NCBI GenBank assembly: GCA_022839045.1
Contig: JALHDI010000162.1
Location: 1 to 12,716, forward strand
Source: Sporomusaceae bacterium
Lineage (GTDB): Bacteria > Bacillota_C > Negativicutes > Sporomusales_B > UBA7701
Length of the DNA stretch: 12,716 nucleotides
Reading direction: 5' to 3'
Shown here: positions 1 through 6,131 of the stretch, piece by piece
How the letters are laid out: every line of letters begins with the position of its first letter
Position numbering within the stretch: the first letter of the stretch is position 1
Notes under the pieces: model-generated
Database searches by the model: none
What the model saw: the letters and a program-made list of their open reading frames with translations, nothing else
Told to the model about the DNA's origin: nothing
Program-made: the position numbers and the translations under genes

Positions 1-6
1 GTAAAT

Positions 7-321
7 GTGGTTTACGCAATCATCGAGACCGGCGGCAAGCAGTACCGCGTCAGCGAAGGCGACGAAGTGCTCGTCGAGAAGCTGGAAAATGGCGAAGGCG
101 ACACCGTGACCTTCGACCGCGTCCTGGCCGTCGTCAAGAAAGGCGAACTGGTCGTAGGCACGCCGGTTGTGTCCGGCGCCAAGGTCACCGGCAAGGTGGT
201 CGAGCACGGCAAAGGCAAGAAGATCCTCGTCTTCAAGTACAAGGCGAAGTCCAACTACCGCCGCCGCCAGGGCCATCGCCAACCGTTCACCAAGGTTGTC
301 ATCGAAAAAATCAAGGCCTGA
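7..321 (+). CDS. rplU: 50S ribosomal protein L21 (bL21)
   Basis: bL21 binds 23S rRNA in the large ribosomal subunit. The 104-residue product has the family's usual length and hallmark N-terminus ([13 protein letters not shown], residues 3-15). The C-terminal part is rich in Lys and Arg ([17 protein letters not shown], about residues 78-94), the usual rRNA-binding region. The start is a GTG at base 7. Only six bases lie upstream, so the ribosome binding site, promoter and any L21 leader are outside the window and the start cannot be tested by its SD sequence. The stop is one base before the start of prp, indicating one operon with prp and rpmA. Identification is secure. Confidence 0.97.
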   Translation: MVYAIIETGGKQYRVSEGDEVLVEKLENGEGDTVTFDRVLAVVKKGELVVGTPVVSGAKVTGKVVEHGKGKKILVFKYKAKSNYRRRQGHRQPFTKVVIEKIKA

Positions 322-322
322 T

Positions 323-643
323 ATGGTCAGGATCGACATCTACCGCGACGCCGCCGGCGCTATCACCGGGTTTGCGGCCAACGGGCATGCTAATACCGCG
401 CCTCACGGAAAAGATGTATTCTGCGCAGGAATAGCGGCTCTTACCCAGACAGCGGTGCTAGGGCTGGAAAGGCATCTGGGACGGGATATCGACCTCGACA
501 TCGGGTCAGGCAAACTGATACTTAAACTCAAAGGCGCTCCCGACGCAGCGACGGGCGCCATACTGGAAACAATGCTCCTCGGCCTGGCCGAGATTGCGAA
601 ACAAAGTCCGCAGAGTGTTCGCATAACCGAACACAGGAGGTGA
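323..643 (+). CDS. prp: Ribosomal-processing cysteine protease Prp (YsxB)
   Basis: Prp removes the short N-terminal extension of ribosomal protein L27 in Bacillota and other lineages whose L27 is made as a precursor. The 106-residue product has the catalytic pair at the positions known from Staphylococcus aureus Prp: His22 in GHA (residues 21-23) and Cys34 in VFCAGIAAL (residues 32-40). I chose ATG at 323 because it follows the rplU stop by one base and gives a family-length protein; the frame is open further upstream inside rplU, but that extension does not resemble Prp. Translation is probably coupled to rplU, since no strong SD is present. The gene sits between rplU and rpmA, the canonical place, next to its substrate gene. 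Confidence 0.95.
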   Translation: MVRIDIYRDAAGAITGFAANGHANTAPHGKDVFCAGIAALTQTAVLGLERHLGRDIDLDIGSGKLILKLKGAPDAATGAILETMLLGLAEIAKQSPQSVRITEHRR

Positions 644-648
644 AGGCA

Positions 649-942
649 ATGTTCAAATTCGATATTCAGCTGTTTGCCCATAAAAAAGGCGTCGGCAGCT
701 CGCGCAACGGCCGCGACAGCGAGTCCAAACGACTGGGCGTGAAACGCCACGACGGCCAGGTGGTTACCGCCGGCAGCATCCTCGTCCGCCAGCGCGGCAC
801 CCACTTCCACCCCGGCAAGAACGTCGGCATCGGCAAGGACGACACCCTGTTCGCGAAGGTCGCCGGCAAGGTGGCCTTCGAGCGCAAGGGCCGCGAGAAC
901 CGACAGATCAGCGTTTACCCTGTAGAAGAAGCTATAGTGTAA
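649..942 (+). CDS. rpmA: 50S ribosomal protein L27 (bL27), precursor form
   Basis: bL27 lies near the peptidyl-transferase centre of the 50S subunit. The 97-residue product begins [18 protein letters not shown]. The segment before Ala10 is the Bacillota-type extension that Prp cleaves after the Phe at residue 9, exposing AHKKG, the mature N-terminus that reaches the tRNA ends. The start is ATG 649, preceded by a full SD (AGGAGGTGA at 635-643) at normal spacing. The GTG at 640 in the same frame overlaps this SD and is unlikely to be used. The gene starts five bases after prp ends and is followed by a hairpin terminator, so it closes the rplU-prp-rpmA transcript. Confidence 0.97.
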   Translation: MFKFDIQLFAHKKGVGSSRNGRDSESKRLGVKRHDGQVVTAGSILVRQRGTHFHPGKNVGIGKDDTLFAKVAGKVAFERKGRENRQISVYPVEEAIV

Positions 943-948
943 CCAGCG

Positions 949-984
949 AGTGCCCGCGGTCAACTCCGCGGGCACTGTGATTTT
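949..984 (+). terminator. Intrinsic terminator after rpmA
   Basis: An 11-bp perfect GC-rich stem (AGTGCCCGCGG at 949-959 with CCGCGGGCACT at 966-976), a 6-base loop and a short T tract (981-984) begin seven bases after the rpmA stop. The T tract is short and preceded by GTGA, so termination may be partial. Confidence 0.75.
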
Positions 985-986
985 GT

Positions 987-1093
987 GGCCGTTCAGAACC
1001 GTCCAGATGCAAGGCGCACCGCGCGCGTACTCGGAGCGTACGCTAGCAAGCGTTTTGAGGAGCAACGCCGCAGATGGGCGGTTATCAACGGCC
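987..1093. repeat. 107-bp imperfect palindromic element (REP/MITE-like), non-coding
   Basis: The element begins GGCCGTT (987-993) and ends AACGGCC (1087-1093). Its outer arms of about 28 bases are imperfect inverted repeats: the 5' arm starts GGCCGTTCAGAACCG and the complement of the 3' arm starts GGCCGTTGATAACCG, and both arms carry an ATG or CTG-rich segment next to a CAGATG or CATCTG motif. Inside are smaller palindromes: GCGTAC with GTACGC around 1025-1043, and CGCT-AGCA-AGCG at 1041-1052. No protein-coding frame is convincing here. It sits between the rpmA terminator and spo0B. From memory, similar elements are dispersed in several bacterial genomes, but with one copy in the window that cannot be shown here. 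It could instead be a structured RNA. Confidence 0.55.
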
Positions 1094-1099
1094 GCTATT

Positions 1100-1127
1100 G
1101 CAGGATTTTTGCCTTGATGGCGCGAAG
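1100..1127 (+). promoter_or_regulatory. Candidate sigma-H-type promoter upstream of spo0B-like gene
   Basis: The sequence GCAGGATTT (1100-1108) fits the -35 pattern RnAGGAWWW of the sporulation factor sigma-H. It is followed about 15 bases later by GAAG (1124-1127), near the expected -10 GAAT. It lies about 35-60 bases before the spo0B-like start. The -10 match is imperfect and no other copy is confirmed, so this is tentative. Confidence 0.3.
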
Positions 1128-1160
1128 GGTAACATACCGTTTTGCCGGGAGGTGAGGCCT

Positions 1161-1379
1161 ATGGCCGACGAGGTCTGCGAGGAACTGGTAAGATCGCTCA
1201 GGGCGCAGCGCCACGATTTCATCAACCACATCCAGGTCGTTCACGCCCTGCTGCAGCTCGGCCGGACCGAAAAGGCCATGGCCTACATAGAGGACCTGGC
1301 CAAAGACCCCGAGCTCTTGGCCGGGCCGCTCCGCCAGCATACCAGGCAGCCGGCCTGCCGGCGCACCGCCGGCTCATAA
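1161..1379 (+). CDS. Minimal Spo0B-like phosphotransferase (helical hairpin only)
   Basis: The 72-residue product carries the Spo0B signature helix: RHDFINHIQVV (residues 17-27) with candidate phospho-accepting His18, followed by a second helix (about residues 35-48, EKAMAYIEDLAK). In Bacillus, Spo0B dimerises through this hairpin and relays phosphate from Spo0F to Spo0A. Full-length homologues also have a C-terminal ATPase-like domain, which is absent here: the frame stops at 1377-1379. Third codon positions stay GC-rich to the end, so the short form looks genuine rather than a frame artefact. The start is ATG 1161 with a strong SD (GGGAGGTGAGG, 1148-1158); the upstream in-frame ATG at 1074 falls inside the palindromic element. 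A GC-rich hairpin (1357-1373) lies just before the stop. Position between rpmA and obgE matches spo0B in other Bacillota. Family is likely; in vivo role is inferred. Confidence 0.75.
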   Translation: MADEVCEELVRSLRAQRHDFINHIQVVHALLQLGRTEKAMAYIEDLAKDPELLAGPLRQHTRQPACRRTAGS

Positions 1380-1440
1380 ATTTCCGCCCGCTGGCATATA
1401 TTACACACAATGCGACGTTTTCAGAAATAAAGGTGATTCG

Positions 1441-2715
1441 ATGTTCATAGACCGGGCAAAAATCCATGTTAAGGCCGGGGACGGCGGCGACGGCATGTCC
1501 AGCTTCCGCCGCGAGAAGTTCGTTCCCAAGGGCGGCCCCAGCGGCGGCGACGGCGGCCGCGGCGGCGACATCGTGCTTATCGTCGACTCCAGCCTCAACA
1601 CCCTCATCGATTTCCGCTACAAGCGCAAATTCAAGGCCGATTCGGGGGACAAGGGCCAGACCAGCAACATGCACGGCCGTCAGGCCGACAACCTCTATAT
1701 CAAGGTGCCGCCGGGAACGGTGGTGCGCGACGAAACCACCGGCGAGGTCCTCGGCGACCTGACCGCCGAGGGTCAGGAACTGGTGGCCGCCAAAGGCGGC
1801 CGCGGCGGGCGGGGCAACGCCCGCTTCGTGTCCAGCGTCCACCGCGCCCCCACCTTCGCCGAGCGCGGCGAGCCGGGCGACGAGCGCAGCCTGCTCCTCG
1901 AGCTCAAGGTGCTGGCCGATGTCGGCCTGGTGGGCTACCCTAGCGTCGGCAAATCCAGCCTCCTGGCCAGGGTATCCGCCGCCAAGCCCGAGATCGCAGC
2001 CTATCATTTCACCACCCTCACGCCGGTGCTCGGCGTGGTCAGCGTGCGGGAGGCCCAGAGCTTCGTGCTGGCCGACATCCCCGGCCTGATCGAGGGCGCC
2101 CACGAGGGCAAGGGCCTCGGCCACGATTTCCTCCGTCACATCGAAAGGACACGGATCATTATCCACGTGCTCGACGTATCCGGACTGGAAGGTCGCGACC
2201 CGATCGAGGACTACCACAAGATCAACGACGAACTCAAGCTGTACAGCGAGCGCCTGGCGTCGCGGCCGCAGATCGTGGCCGCCAACAAGATGGACCTGCC
2301 GGAAGCGCGGGAGAACTACCCGCGGGTGGCCGAGCACATGGCCAAGGAGGGGCGGGAGATATTCCCCGTATCCGCCGCCACCGGCGACGGGCTGCCCGCG
2401 CTCTTGGACCGGGCCGTGGCCCTGCTGGCCGAATACAAGGACGAGCCTGCTCCGCCCGTCGACACCGTCGTCTACACCGCTAAACCGGAGGAGCCTTTCA
2501 CCATCCGGCGCGACGACGACGGCGCGTATGTCGTCGAGGGCAAGGAGATCGAGAAGATCGTCGCCATGACGAACTTCGCCAACGACGAGGCCCTCCGCCG
2601 CTTCCAGCTCGCCTGGCGGCGGCTCGGCATCGAAGCCGACCTCAAGGAGCGTGGCATCCAGGAGGGCGACACCGTCCGCATCCGGGGCGCGGAGTTCGAA
2701 TTCAAGGAATCATAG
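1441..2715 (+). CDS. obgE: GTPase Obg/CgtA
   Basis: Obg is an essential GTPase acting in late 50S assembly and linked to stress control and, in Bacillus, to Spo0A activation. The 424-residue protein has three domains. A glycine-rich Obg fold (about 1-158) contains KAGDGGDG and the GGRGGRGN region. The G domain (about 159-332) has G1 GYPSVGKS at 165-172, G3 DIPG at 212-215, G4 NKMD at 282-285 and G5 SAAT at 311-314. The OCT domain (about 345-424) follows. All nucleotide-binding motifs are intact. The start is ATG 1441 with SD AAAGGTGA just upstream. The 61 bases before it are AT-richer and hold a possible -10 (TATATT, 1397-1402) without a clear -35, so co-transcription with the spo0B-like gene is possible. 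yhbY follows after 52 bases. Confidence 0.97.
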   Translation: MFIDRAKIHVKAGDGGDGMSSFRREKFVPKGGPSGGDGGRGGDIVLIVDSSLNTLIDFRYKRKFKADSGDKGQTSNMHGRQADNLYIKVPPGTVVRDETTGEVLGDLTAEGQELVAAKGGRGGRGNARFVSSVHRAPTFAERGEPGDERSLLLELKVLADVGLVGYPSVGKSSLLARVSAAKPEIAAYHFTTLTPVLGVVSVREAQSFVLADIPGLIEGAHEGKGLGHDFLRHIERTRIIIHVLDVSGLEGRDPIEDYHKINDELKLYSERLASRPQIVAANKMDLPEARENYPRVAEHMAKEGREIFPVSAATGDGLPALLDRAVALLAEYKDEPAPPVDTVVYTAKPEEPFTIRRDDDGAYVVEGKEIEKIVAMTNFANDEALRRFQLAWRRLGIEADLKERGIQEGDTVRIRGAEFEFKES

Positions 2716-2767
2716 TCCGGGCTGGACGAAGTATGGAACAGCCGGGAAAGGAAGGCGGGGTGAGCTA

Positions 2768-3379
2768 ATGCTGACCAACAAGGAAAAACGCTACCTCAAG
2801 GCGCTCGGCGGCAAGCTGGAGCCGGTGGTGCAGATCGGCAAGGCCGGCGTCGCTCCGTCGGTGGTATCGGGAGCGGCGGGCGTCATCGCCGGACGGGAGC
2901 TTATCAAGGTGCGGGTGCTCAAGAATAGCCCCGAGGAGCCGGCGACCGCCATCGCCCAACTCGCCGAGGGCGTAGGGGCCGAGCTCGTCCAGGTCATCGG
3001 CCGCAACGGCCTGCTGTTCAAGCGCAACACCGAGAAGCCGAAGATCGAATTCCCCGCGGCCGGAAGGCCGCGCCGCCGGCGGTGGAACGGCCGGCGAAAC
3101 CCAAGCCGCGCGCCGCCGCCAAACCGAGCGCCGAAAAGGCCTTCGGGCCCAAGCCGCGTGGTGCCGCCAAGCCGGCCGCGGCAAGAATCTTCGCGCCGAA
3201 ACCGCGGGGCGCGGCTATACCGGGCGGCGAAAAAACCTTTGGGCCAAAACTGCGGGGGAAGGCCACACCGGCCACCGAGAAAGCTTTTGGGCCCAAGCCG
3301 CGCGGCGCGGCGAAACCGGCCGCGGAGAGGGCCTTCGGACCGAAGCCGCGCGGCGCGGGCAAGCCGGTACCGGGGCTGA
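2768..3379 (+). CDS. yhbY: YhbY-family (CRM domain) RNA-binding protein, 3' part apparently frameshifted
   Basis: YhbY proteins bind pre-50S particles through a CRM domain. Residues 1-95 form a complete one, starting MLTNKEKRYLKALG, with the GKAG loop at residues 24-27 and ending ...NTEKPKIEF. SD GGGGTGAG (2757-2764) precedes ATG 2768. The family is normally about 95-105 residues; this frame runs to 203, but residues after about 96 are low-quality Arg/Pro-rich sequence. The -1 frame over the same DNA encodes a regular 16-residue repeat with synonymous third-base changes, so that frame is the one under selection. The switch maps to a TCCCC run (3051-3055). Restoring one C, or a -1 slip there, would join the core to the repeat tail as KIEFPRGRKAAPPAVERPAK. 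The repeat frame then has no stop until 3618, inside proB. The core function is secure; the true C-terminus is unresolved. Confidence 0.85.
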   Translation: MLTNKEKRYLKALGGKLEPVVQIGKAGVAPSVVSGAAGVIAGRELIKVRVLKNSPEEPATAIAQLAEGVGAELVQVIGRNGLLFKRNTEKPKIEFPAAGRPRRRRWNGRRNPSRAPPPNRAPKRPSGPSRVVPPSRPRQESSRRNRGARLYRAAKKPLGQNCGGRPHRPPRKLLGPSRAARRNRPRRGPSDRSRAARASRYRG

Positions 3380-3381
3380 AA
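3094..3381 (+). repeat. Six tandem 48-bp units coding a basic FGPKPRGAAKPA-type tail
   Basis: Read in the frame that starts at 3082, a 16-residue unit with consensus FGPKPRGAAKPAAEKA recurs with exact period. Phe codons fall at 3142, 3190, 3238, 3286 and 3334, and a diverged first unit starts at 3094 with AK replacing FG. Units differ mainly at third codon positions (AAG/AAA, CGC/CGG, TTC/TTT, GCC/GCG), the pattern expected from protein-level constraint in this frame. The tail is rich in Lys, Arg, Pro and Ala, probably disordered and RNA-binding. It is -1 to the YhbY frame and most simply the displaced C-terminal tail of YhbY. Confidence 0.85.
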
Positions 3382-3400
3382 AAGGACGGGAGAGAGAATT

Positions 3401-4525
3401 ATGCTTACCAGGCGGAGCCTGGGAGAGGCCAAGCGGATCGTCGTCAAAGTGGGCTCAAGTACGTTGACCCACAGCACCGGCAAGCTAAATCTGCAGGGAA
3501 TCGAAAAGCTGGTGCGGGAACTGTCCGATCTGGCAAACCAGGGAAAACAAATACTGCTGGTAACGTCCGGCGCGGTGGCGGCGGGCATGGACCGGCTGGG
3601 GCTAAAAGAAAAACCTAAGACCATTCCCGAGAAACAGGCTGCCGCGGCCGTGGGCCAGGGCATCCTCATGCACACCTACGAGAAACTGTTCGGCGAGTAC
3701 GGCCAGGTGGTGGCCCAGGTCCTGCTGACGAGGGAGGACTCGGTCAACCGCAGCCGCTACGCCAATTCCCGCAATACCCTCTTGACGCTGCTGTCGATGG
3801 GGGTGGTGCCGGTCATCAACGAGAACGACGCCGTCGCCGTCGACGAGCTTAAGATCGGCGACAACGACACCCTTTCGGCCATGGTGGCCAGCATCGTCGA
3901 GGCCGACCTGCTCATTATCCTGTCCGACATCGAGGGCCTCTACACCGCCAACCCCCAGACCGACCCGGCGGCGACGCTCGTCCCCGAGGTCGCCGACATC
4001 ACGCCGGCGGTCGAAGCCCTGGCTGGCGGCCCCGGCACCGATAAGGGCACCGGCGGCATGCACACCAAGATCCAGGCCGCCAAGATCGCCGTCAACACCG
4101 GGGTCGTGATGGTCATCGCCTCCGGGGCGCACGGCGGGGTGGTGCGGGAGATACTGAGCGGCGCGGAAATCGGCACGATCTTCCTGCCGAAGGTCAACCG
4201 CCTGCAGGTCCGCAAACGCTGGCTGGCGTTCGGGGCCCGCATCCGCGGCGCGGTGACGGTCGACAAGGGCTGCGAGCAGGCCATCCTGCGGGGCGCGAGC
4301 CTGCTGGCCGCCGGCATCAAGGCGGTGGACGGCGGCTTCGAGCACGGCAACACCATCCGCATCCTCACCGCCGAAGGGCGCGAGATCGCCCGCGGCATCG
4401 CCAACTACAACGCGGCCGACACCCGCCGGATAATGGGCGCCCATACCAACGAGATCGCCGCTATCCTGGGCGGCAAGCCCTACGACGAGGTCATTCACCG
4501 CGATAACATGGTTTTGCTTGTTTGA
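3401..4525 (+). CDS. proB: Glutamate 5-kinase
   Basis: ProB phosphorylates L-glutamate with ATP to gamma-glutamyl phosphate, the first and feedback-controlled step of proline synthesis, in the cytoplasm. The 374 residues match full-length two-domain enzymes. An amino-acid-kinase domain has KVGSSTLT (16-23), VTSGAVAAG (54-62), INENDAVAVDELKIGDND (139-156) and GTGGMHTKI (216-224). A C-terminal PUA domain covers about 277-374. The start is ATG 3401 with SD GGGAGAG (3388-3394). The frame of the YhbY repeat tail overlaps the first 218 bases, which is odd but does not disturb the proB frame. proA follows 15 bases after the stop, so the two are co-transcribed. Confidence 0.97.
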   Translation: MLTRRSLGEAKRIVVKVGSSTLTHSTGKLNLQGIEKLVRELSDLANQGKQILLVTSGAVAAGMDRLGLKEKPKTIPEKQAAAAVGQGILMHTYEKLFGEYGQVVAQVLLTREDSVNRSRYANSRNTLLTLLSMGVVPVINENDAVAVDELKIGDNDTLSAMVASIVEADLLIILSDIEGLYTANPQTDPAATLVPEVADITPAVEALAGGPGTDKGTGGMHTKIQAAKIAVNTGVVMVIASGAHGGVVREILSGAEIGTIFLPKVNRLQVRKRWLAFGARIRGAVTVDKGCEQAILRGASLLAAGIKAVDGGFEHGNTIRILTAEGREIARGIANYNAADTRRIMGAHTNEIAAILGGKPYDEVIHRDNMVLLV

Positions 4526-4540
4526 GGAGGGGATTTTTAC

Positions 4541-5794
4541 ATGGATTATCTGGCCGAACTGAAAGAGAAGGGCGCTATCGCCAAAAAAGCGGCTGCCAAG
4601 CTGGCCATAACGACGGCGACGGTGAAGAATAAGGCGCTTTATGCCATGGCCGACGGCCTGGAGGCGGGCGCTGACGCCATCCTCGCCGCCAACGCCGAGG
4701 ATATGGCCGCCGGGCGATCTAAGGGTATGTCGACCGCCCTCCTCGACCGGCTCGCCCTGACAAAGGCGCGGATCGCCGATATGGCCGCCGGCCTGCGGCA
4801 GCTCGCCGCCCTGCCCGACCCGGTAGGGGAGACCGTCGAAGGCTGGCAACGCCCCAACGGCCTTGCCATCGCCAAGGTGCGGGTGCCGCTCGGGGTCATC
4901 GGTATCATCTACGAGGCCCGCCCCAACGTCACCGCCGACGCCGCCGGCCTGTGCCTGAAGGCCGGCAACGCCGTCATTCTGCGCGGCGGCTCGGAAGCCA
5001 TCCATTCCAACCTGGCGGTTGCCGGCATCCTGGCCGCGGCGGCCGAGGGAGCGGGGGCGCCGGCCGGGGCCATCCAACTGATCGCCACCACCGACCGCGC
5101 GGCGGTCAACGCCATGCTCAAGCTCAACGAGTACATCGACGTCATCATCCCCCGCGGCGGGGCCGGCCTCATCCAGACGGTGGTGGAAAACAGCACCGTG
5201 CCTGTCATCGAGACGGGCATCGGCGTCTGCCACGTTTTCGTGGATGCCAGCGCCGACCTGACGATGGCCAAGGATATCGCCTTCAACGCCAAGGTATCCC
5301 GGCCCGGGGTCTGCAACGCCATGGAGACGCTCCTCGTCCACCGGGCGGTGGCCGAGGACTTCCTGCCGCCGATGCTGGCCGCTTATCATGAGGTGGGGGT
5401 GGAGGTGCGCGGCTGCACGGAAACCATGTGTTTCCACCCGGCGGTCAAAGAGGCCGGGGACGCCGACTGGGCCACCGAGTATCACGATCTCATCGTCTCC
5501 GTGAAGGTGGTCAGCAGCCTCGCCGAGGCGCTGGCCCACATCGCCGCCTACGGCACCCGCCATTCGGAGGCGATCGTCACCAGCGACCTGGAGAGCGCCC
5601 GCCGTTTCCAGGCCGAGGTCGACGCCGCCGCCGTGTACGTCAACGCATCCACCCGCTTCACCGACGGGTTCGAATTCGGCTTCGGGGCGGAGATCGGCAT
5701 CAGCACCCAGAAGCTCCATGCCCGCGGCCCCATGGGCCTGCGCGAGCTGACGAGCGTCAAGTACCTGATCAACGGAACTGGGCAGATCAGGTAA
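4541..5794 (+). CDS. proA: Gamma-glutamyl phosphate reductase
   Basis: ProA reduces the ProB product with NADPH to glutamate semialdehyde, which cyclises spontaneously to pyrroline-5-carboxylate. ProA and ProB act together because the intermediate is unstable. The 417-residue protein is full length for this aldehyde-dehydrogenase-superfamily enzyme. It contains GVIGIIYEARPNVTADAA (118-135), the LRGGSEA segment (147-153) and the catalytic cysteine in RPGVCNAMET (Cys258). Near the C-terminus it has the conserved ASTRFTDGFEFGFGAEIGIST. The start is ATG 4541; the SD GAGGAGGGG (4524-4532) overlaps the proB stop. A hairpin follows the gene closely and closes the proBA transcript. The proC gene for the last step is not in the window. 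Confidence 0.97.
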   Translation: MDYLAELKEKGAIAKKAAAKLAITTATVKNKALYAMADGLEAGADAILAANAEDMAAGRSKGMSTALLDRLALTKARIADMAAGLRQLAALPDPVGETVEGWQRPNGLAIAKVRVPLGVIGIIYEARPNVTADAAGLCLKAGNAVILRGGSEAIHSNLAVAGILAAAAEGAGAPAGAIQLIATTDRAAVNAMLKLNEYIDVIIPRGGAGLIQTVVENSTVPVIETGIGVCHVFVDASADLTMAKDIAFNAKVSRPGVCNAMETLLVHRAVAEDFLPPMLAAYHEVGVEVRGCTETMCFHPAVKEAGDADWATEYHDLIVSVKVVSSLAEALAHIAAYGTRHSEAIVTSDLESARRFQAEVDAAAVYVNASTRFTDGFEFGFGAEIGISTQKLHARGPMGLRELTSVKYLINGTGQIR

Positions 5795-5813
5795 ACGGGT
5801 ATAATAAAAAGCG

Positions 5814-5850
5814 GCAACCCTCCTGGTGTCTCGTAAACCAGGGGGGTTGC
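5814..5850. terminator. Hairpin terminator after proA, possibly bidirectional
   Basis: A 14-bp stem with one G-U pair (GCAACCCTCCTGGT at 5814-5827 with ACCAGGGGGGTTGC at 5837-5850) and a 9-base loop begins 19 bases after the proA stop. On the + strand only a weak TATTTGTT tail follows. On the minus strand the stem is followed by CGCTTTTTATTAT, a better U tract, although no minus-strand gene is present. A TATAAT hexamer (5800-5805) precedes it but has no -35, so I do not call a promoter there. Confidence 0.7.
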
Positions 5851-5996
5851 GCCGTATTTGTTCAGCTGCAATCGCCGGCAGCATACCGACGGTGTCACAA
5901 ATTTACTACGAAGTACAAGTATTATAAAGATAGGCAAAGGGCCGCCGCTGCCCTGACGCACCCGCCTTCCCCGTTTTTTCCATATTTCACACATTT

Positions 5997-6024
5997 TTCA
6001 CAAACACCCGCAATACCTTATATT
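5997..6024 (+). promoter_or_regulatory. Candidate sigma-A promoter, distal
   Basis: TTCACA (5997-6002) and TATATT (6019-6024) are separated by 16 bases; each matches consensus at five of six positions. It lies about 108 bases upstream of the membrane fusion protein start in the AT-rich gap. This is a sequence match only. Confidence 0.4.
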
Positions 6025-6072
6025 ACAAGCCCTGGACGGCATTGACAGGCCGGAAGGGGCGCCATCACCCGA

Positions 6073-6101
6073 TTGACTAGTCAGTCAGCCGTGTGTACAC
6101 T
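6073..6101 (+). promoter_or_regulatory. Candidate proximal promoter overlapping a palindromic operator
   Basis: TTGACT (6073-6078) and TACACT (6096-6101) are spaced by exactly 17 bases, 30 bases before the start codon of the fusion protein. The perfect palindrome TGACTAGTCA (6074-6083) overlaps the -35 and is followed by a third half-like GTCA (6084-6087). Palindromes of this TGAC-GTCA kind over a -35 are common TetR-family operators for efflux genes. No regulator gene is present in the window, so repression is inference. Confidence 0.45.
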
Positions 6102-6131
6102 GAAGATAGAAAGATCCAGGGGGTGCTTGCT

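Larger units (their letters stand above)
5851..6131 (+). other. Non-coding AT-richer regulatory gap before the export operon
   Basis: Between proA and the next start there are 337 bases without a supportable gene; 5814-5850 is the hairpin. The rest is clearly more AT-rich than the flanking genes and contains promoter-like hexamers, including the two pairs listed separately and an isolated TTGACA (6042-6047) with no matching -10. I see no tRNA, known riboswitch or small ORF with an SD. Confidence 0.6.

Noticed and set aside
1074..1160. Longer N-terminus for the Spo0B-like protein
   Set aside because: ATG 1074 lies inside the palindromic element and has no SD at usable distance; ATG 1161 has a strong SD.
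1357..1379. Terminator at the end of the Spo0B-like gene
   Set aside because: The 7-bp GC stem with a CAC loop lacks a following T tract, so termination is not supported.
1222..2337. 371-codon minus-strand frame opposite obgE
   Set aside because: Antisense shadow of the conserved Obg frame; no motif or SD.
3094..3381. CRISPR-like array because of the regular 48-bp spacing
   Set aside because: There are no distinct spacers; the whole unit repeats and encodes a periodic peptide.
5800..5850. Small RNA starting at the TATAAT after proA and ending in the hairpin
   Set aside because: There is no -35 or extended -10, and the hairpin is explained as the proBA terminator.
3602..5884. 760-codon open frame on the minus strand opposite proB and proA
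   Set aside because: It lies antisense to two certain genes, has no recognisable domain, and is His/Gly/Asp/Val-rich as expected from the complement of GC-rich codons.
6093..6131. Earlier GTG start for the membrane fusion protein
   Set aside because: It falls inside the putative -10 region, and ATG 6132 has a better placed SD.
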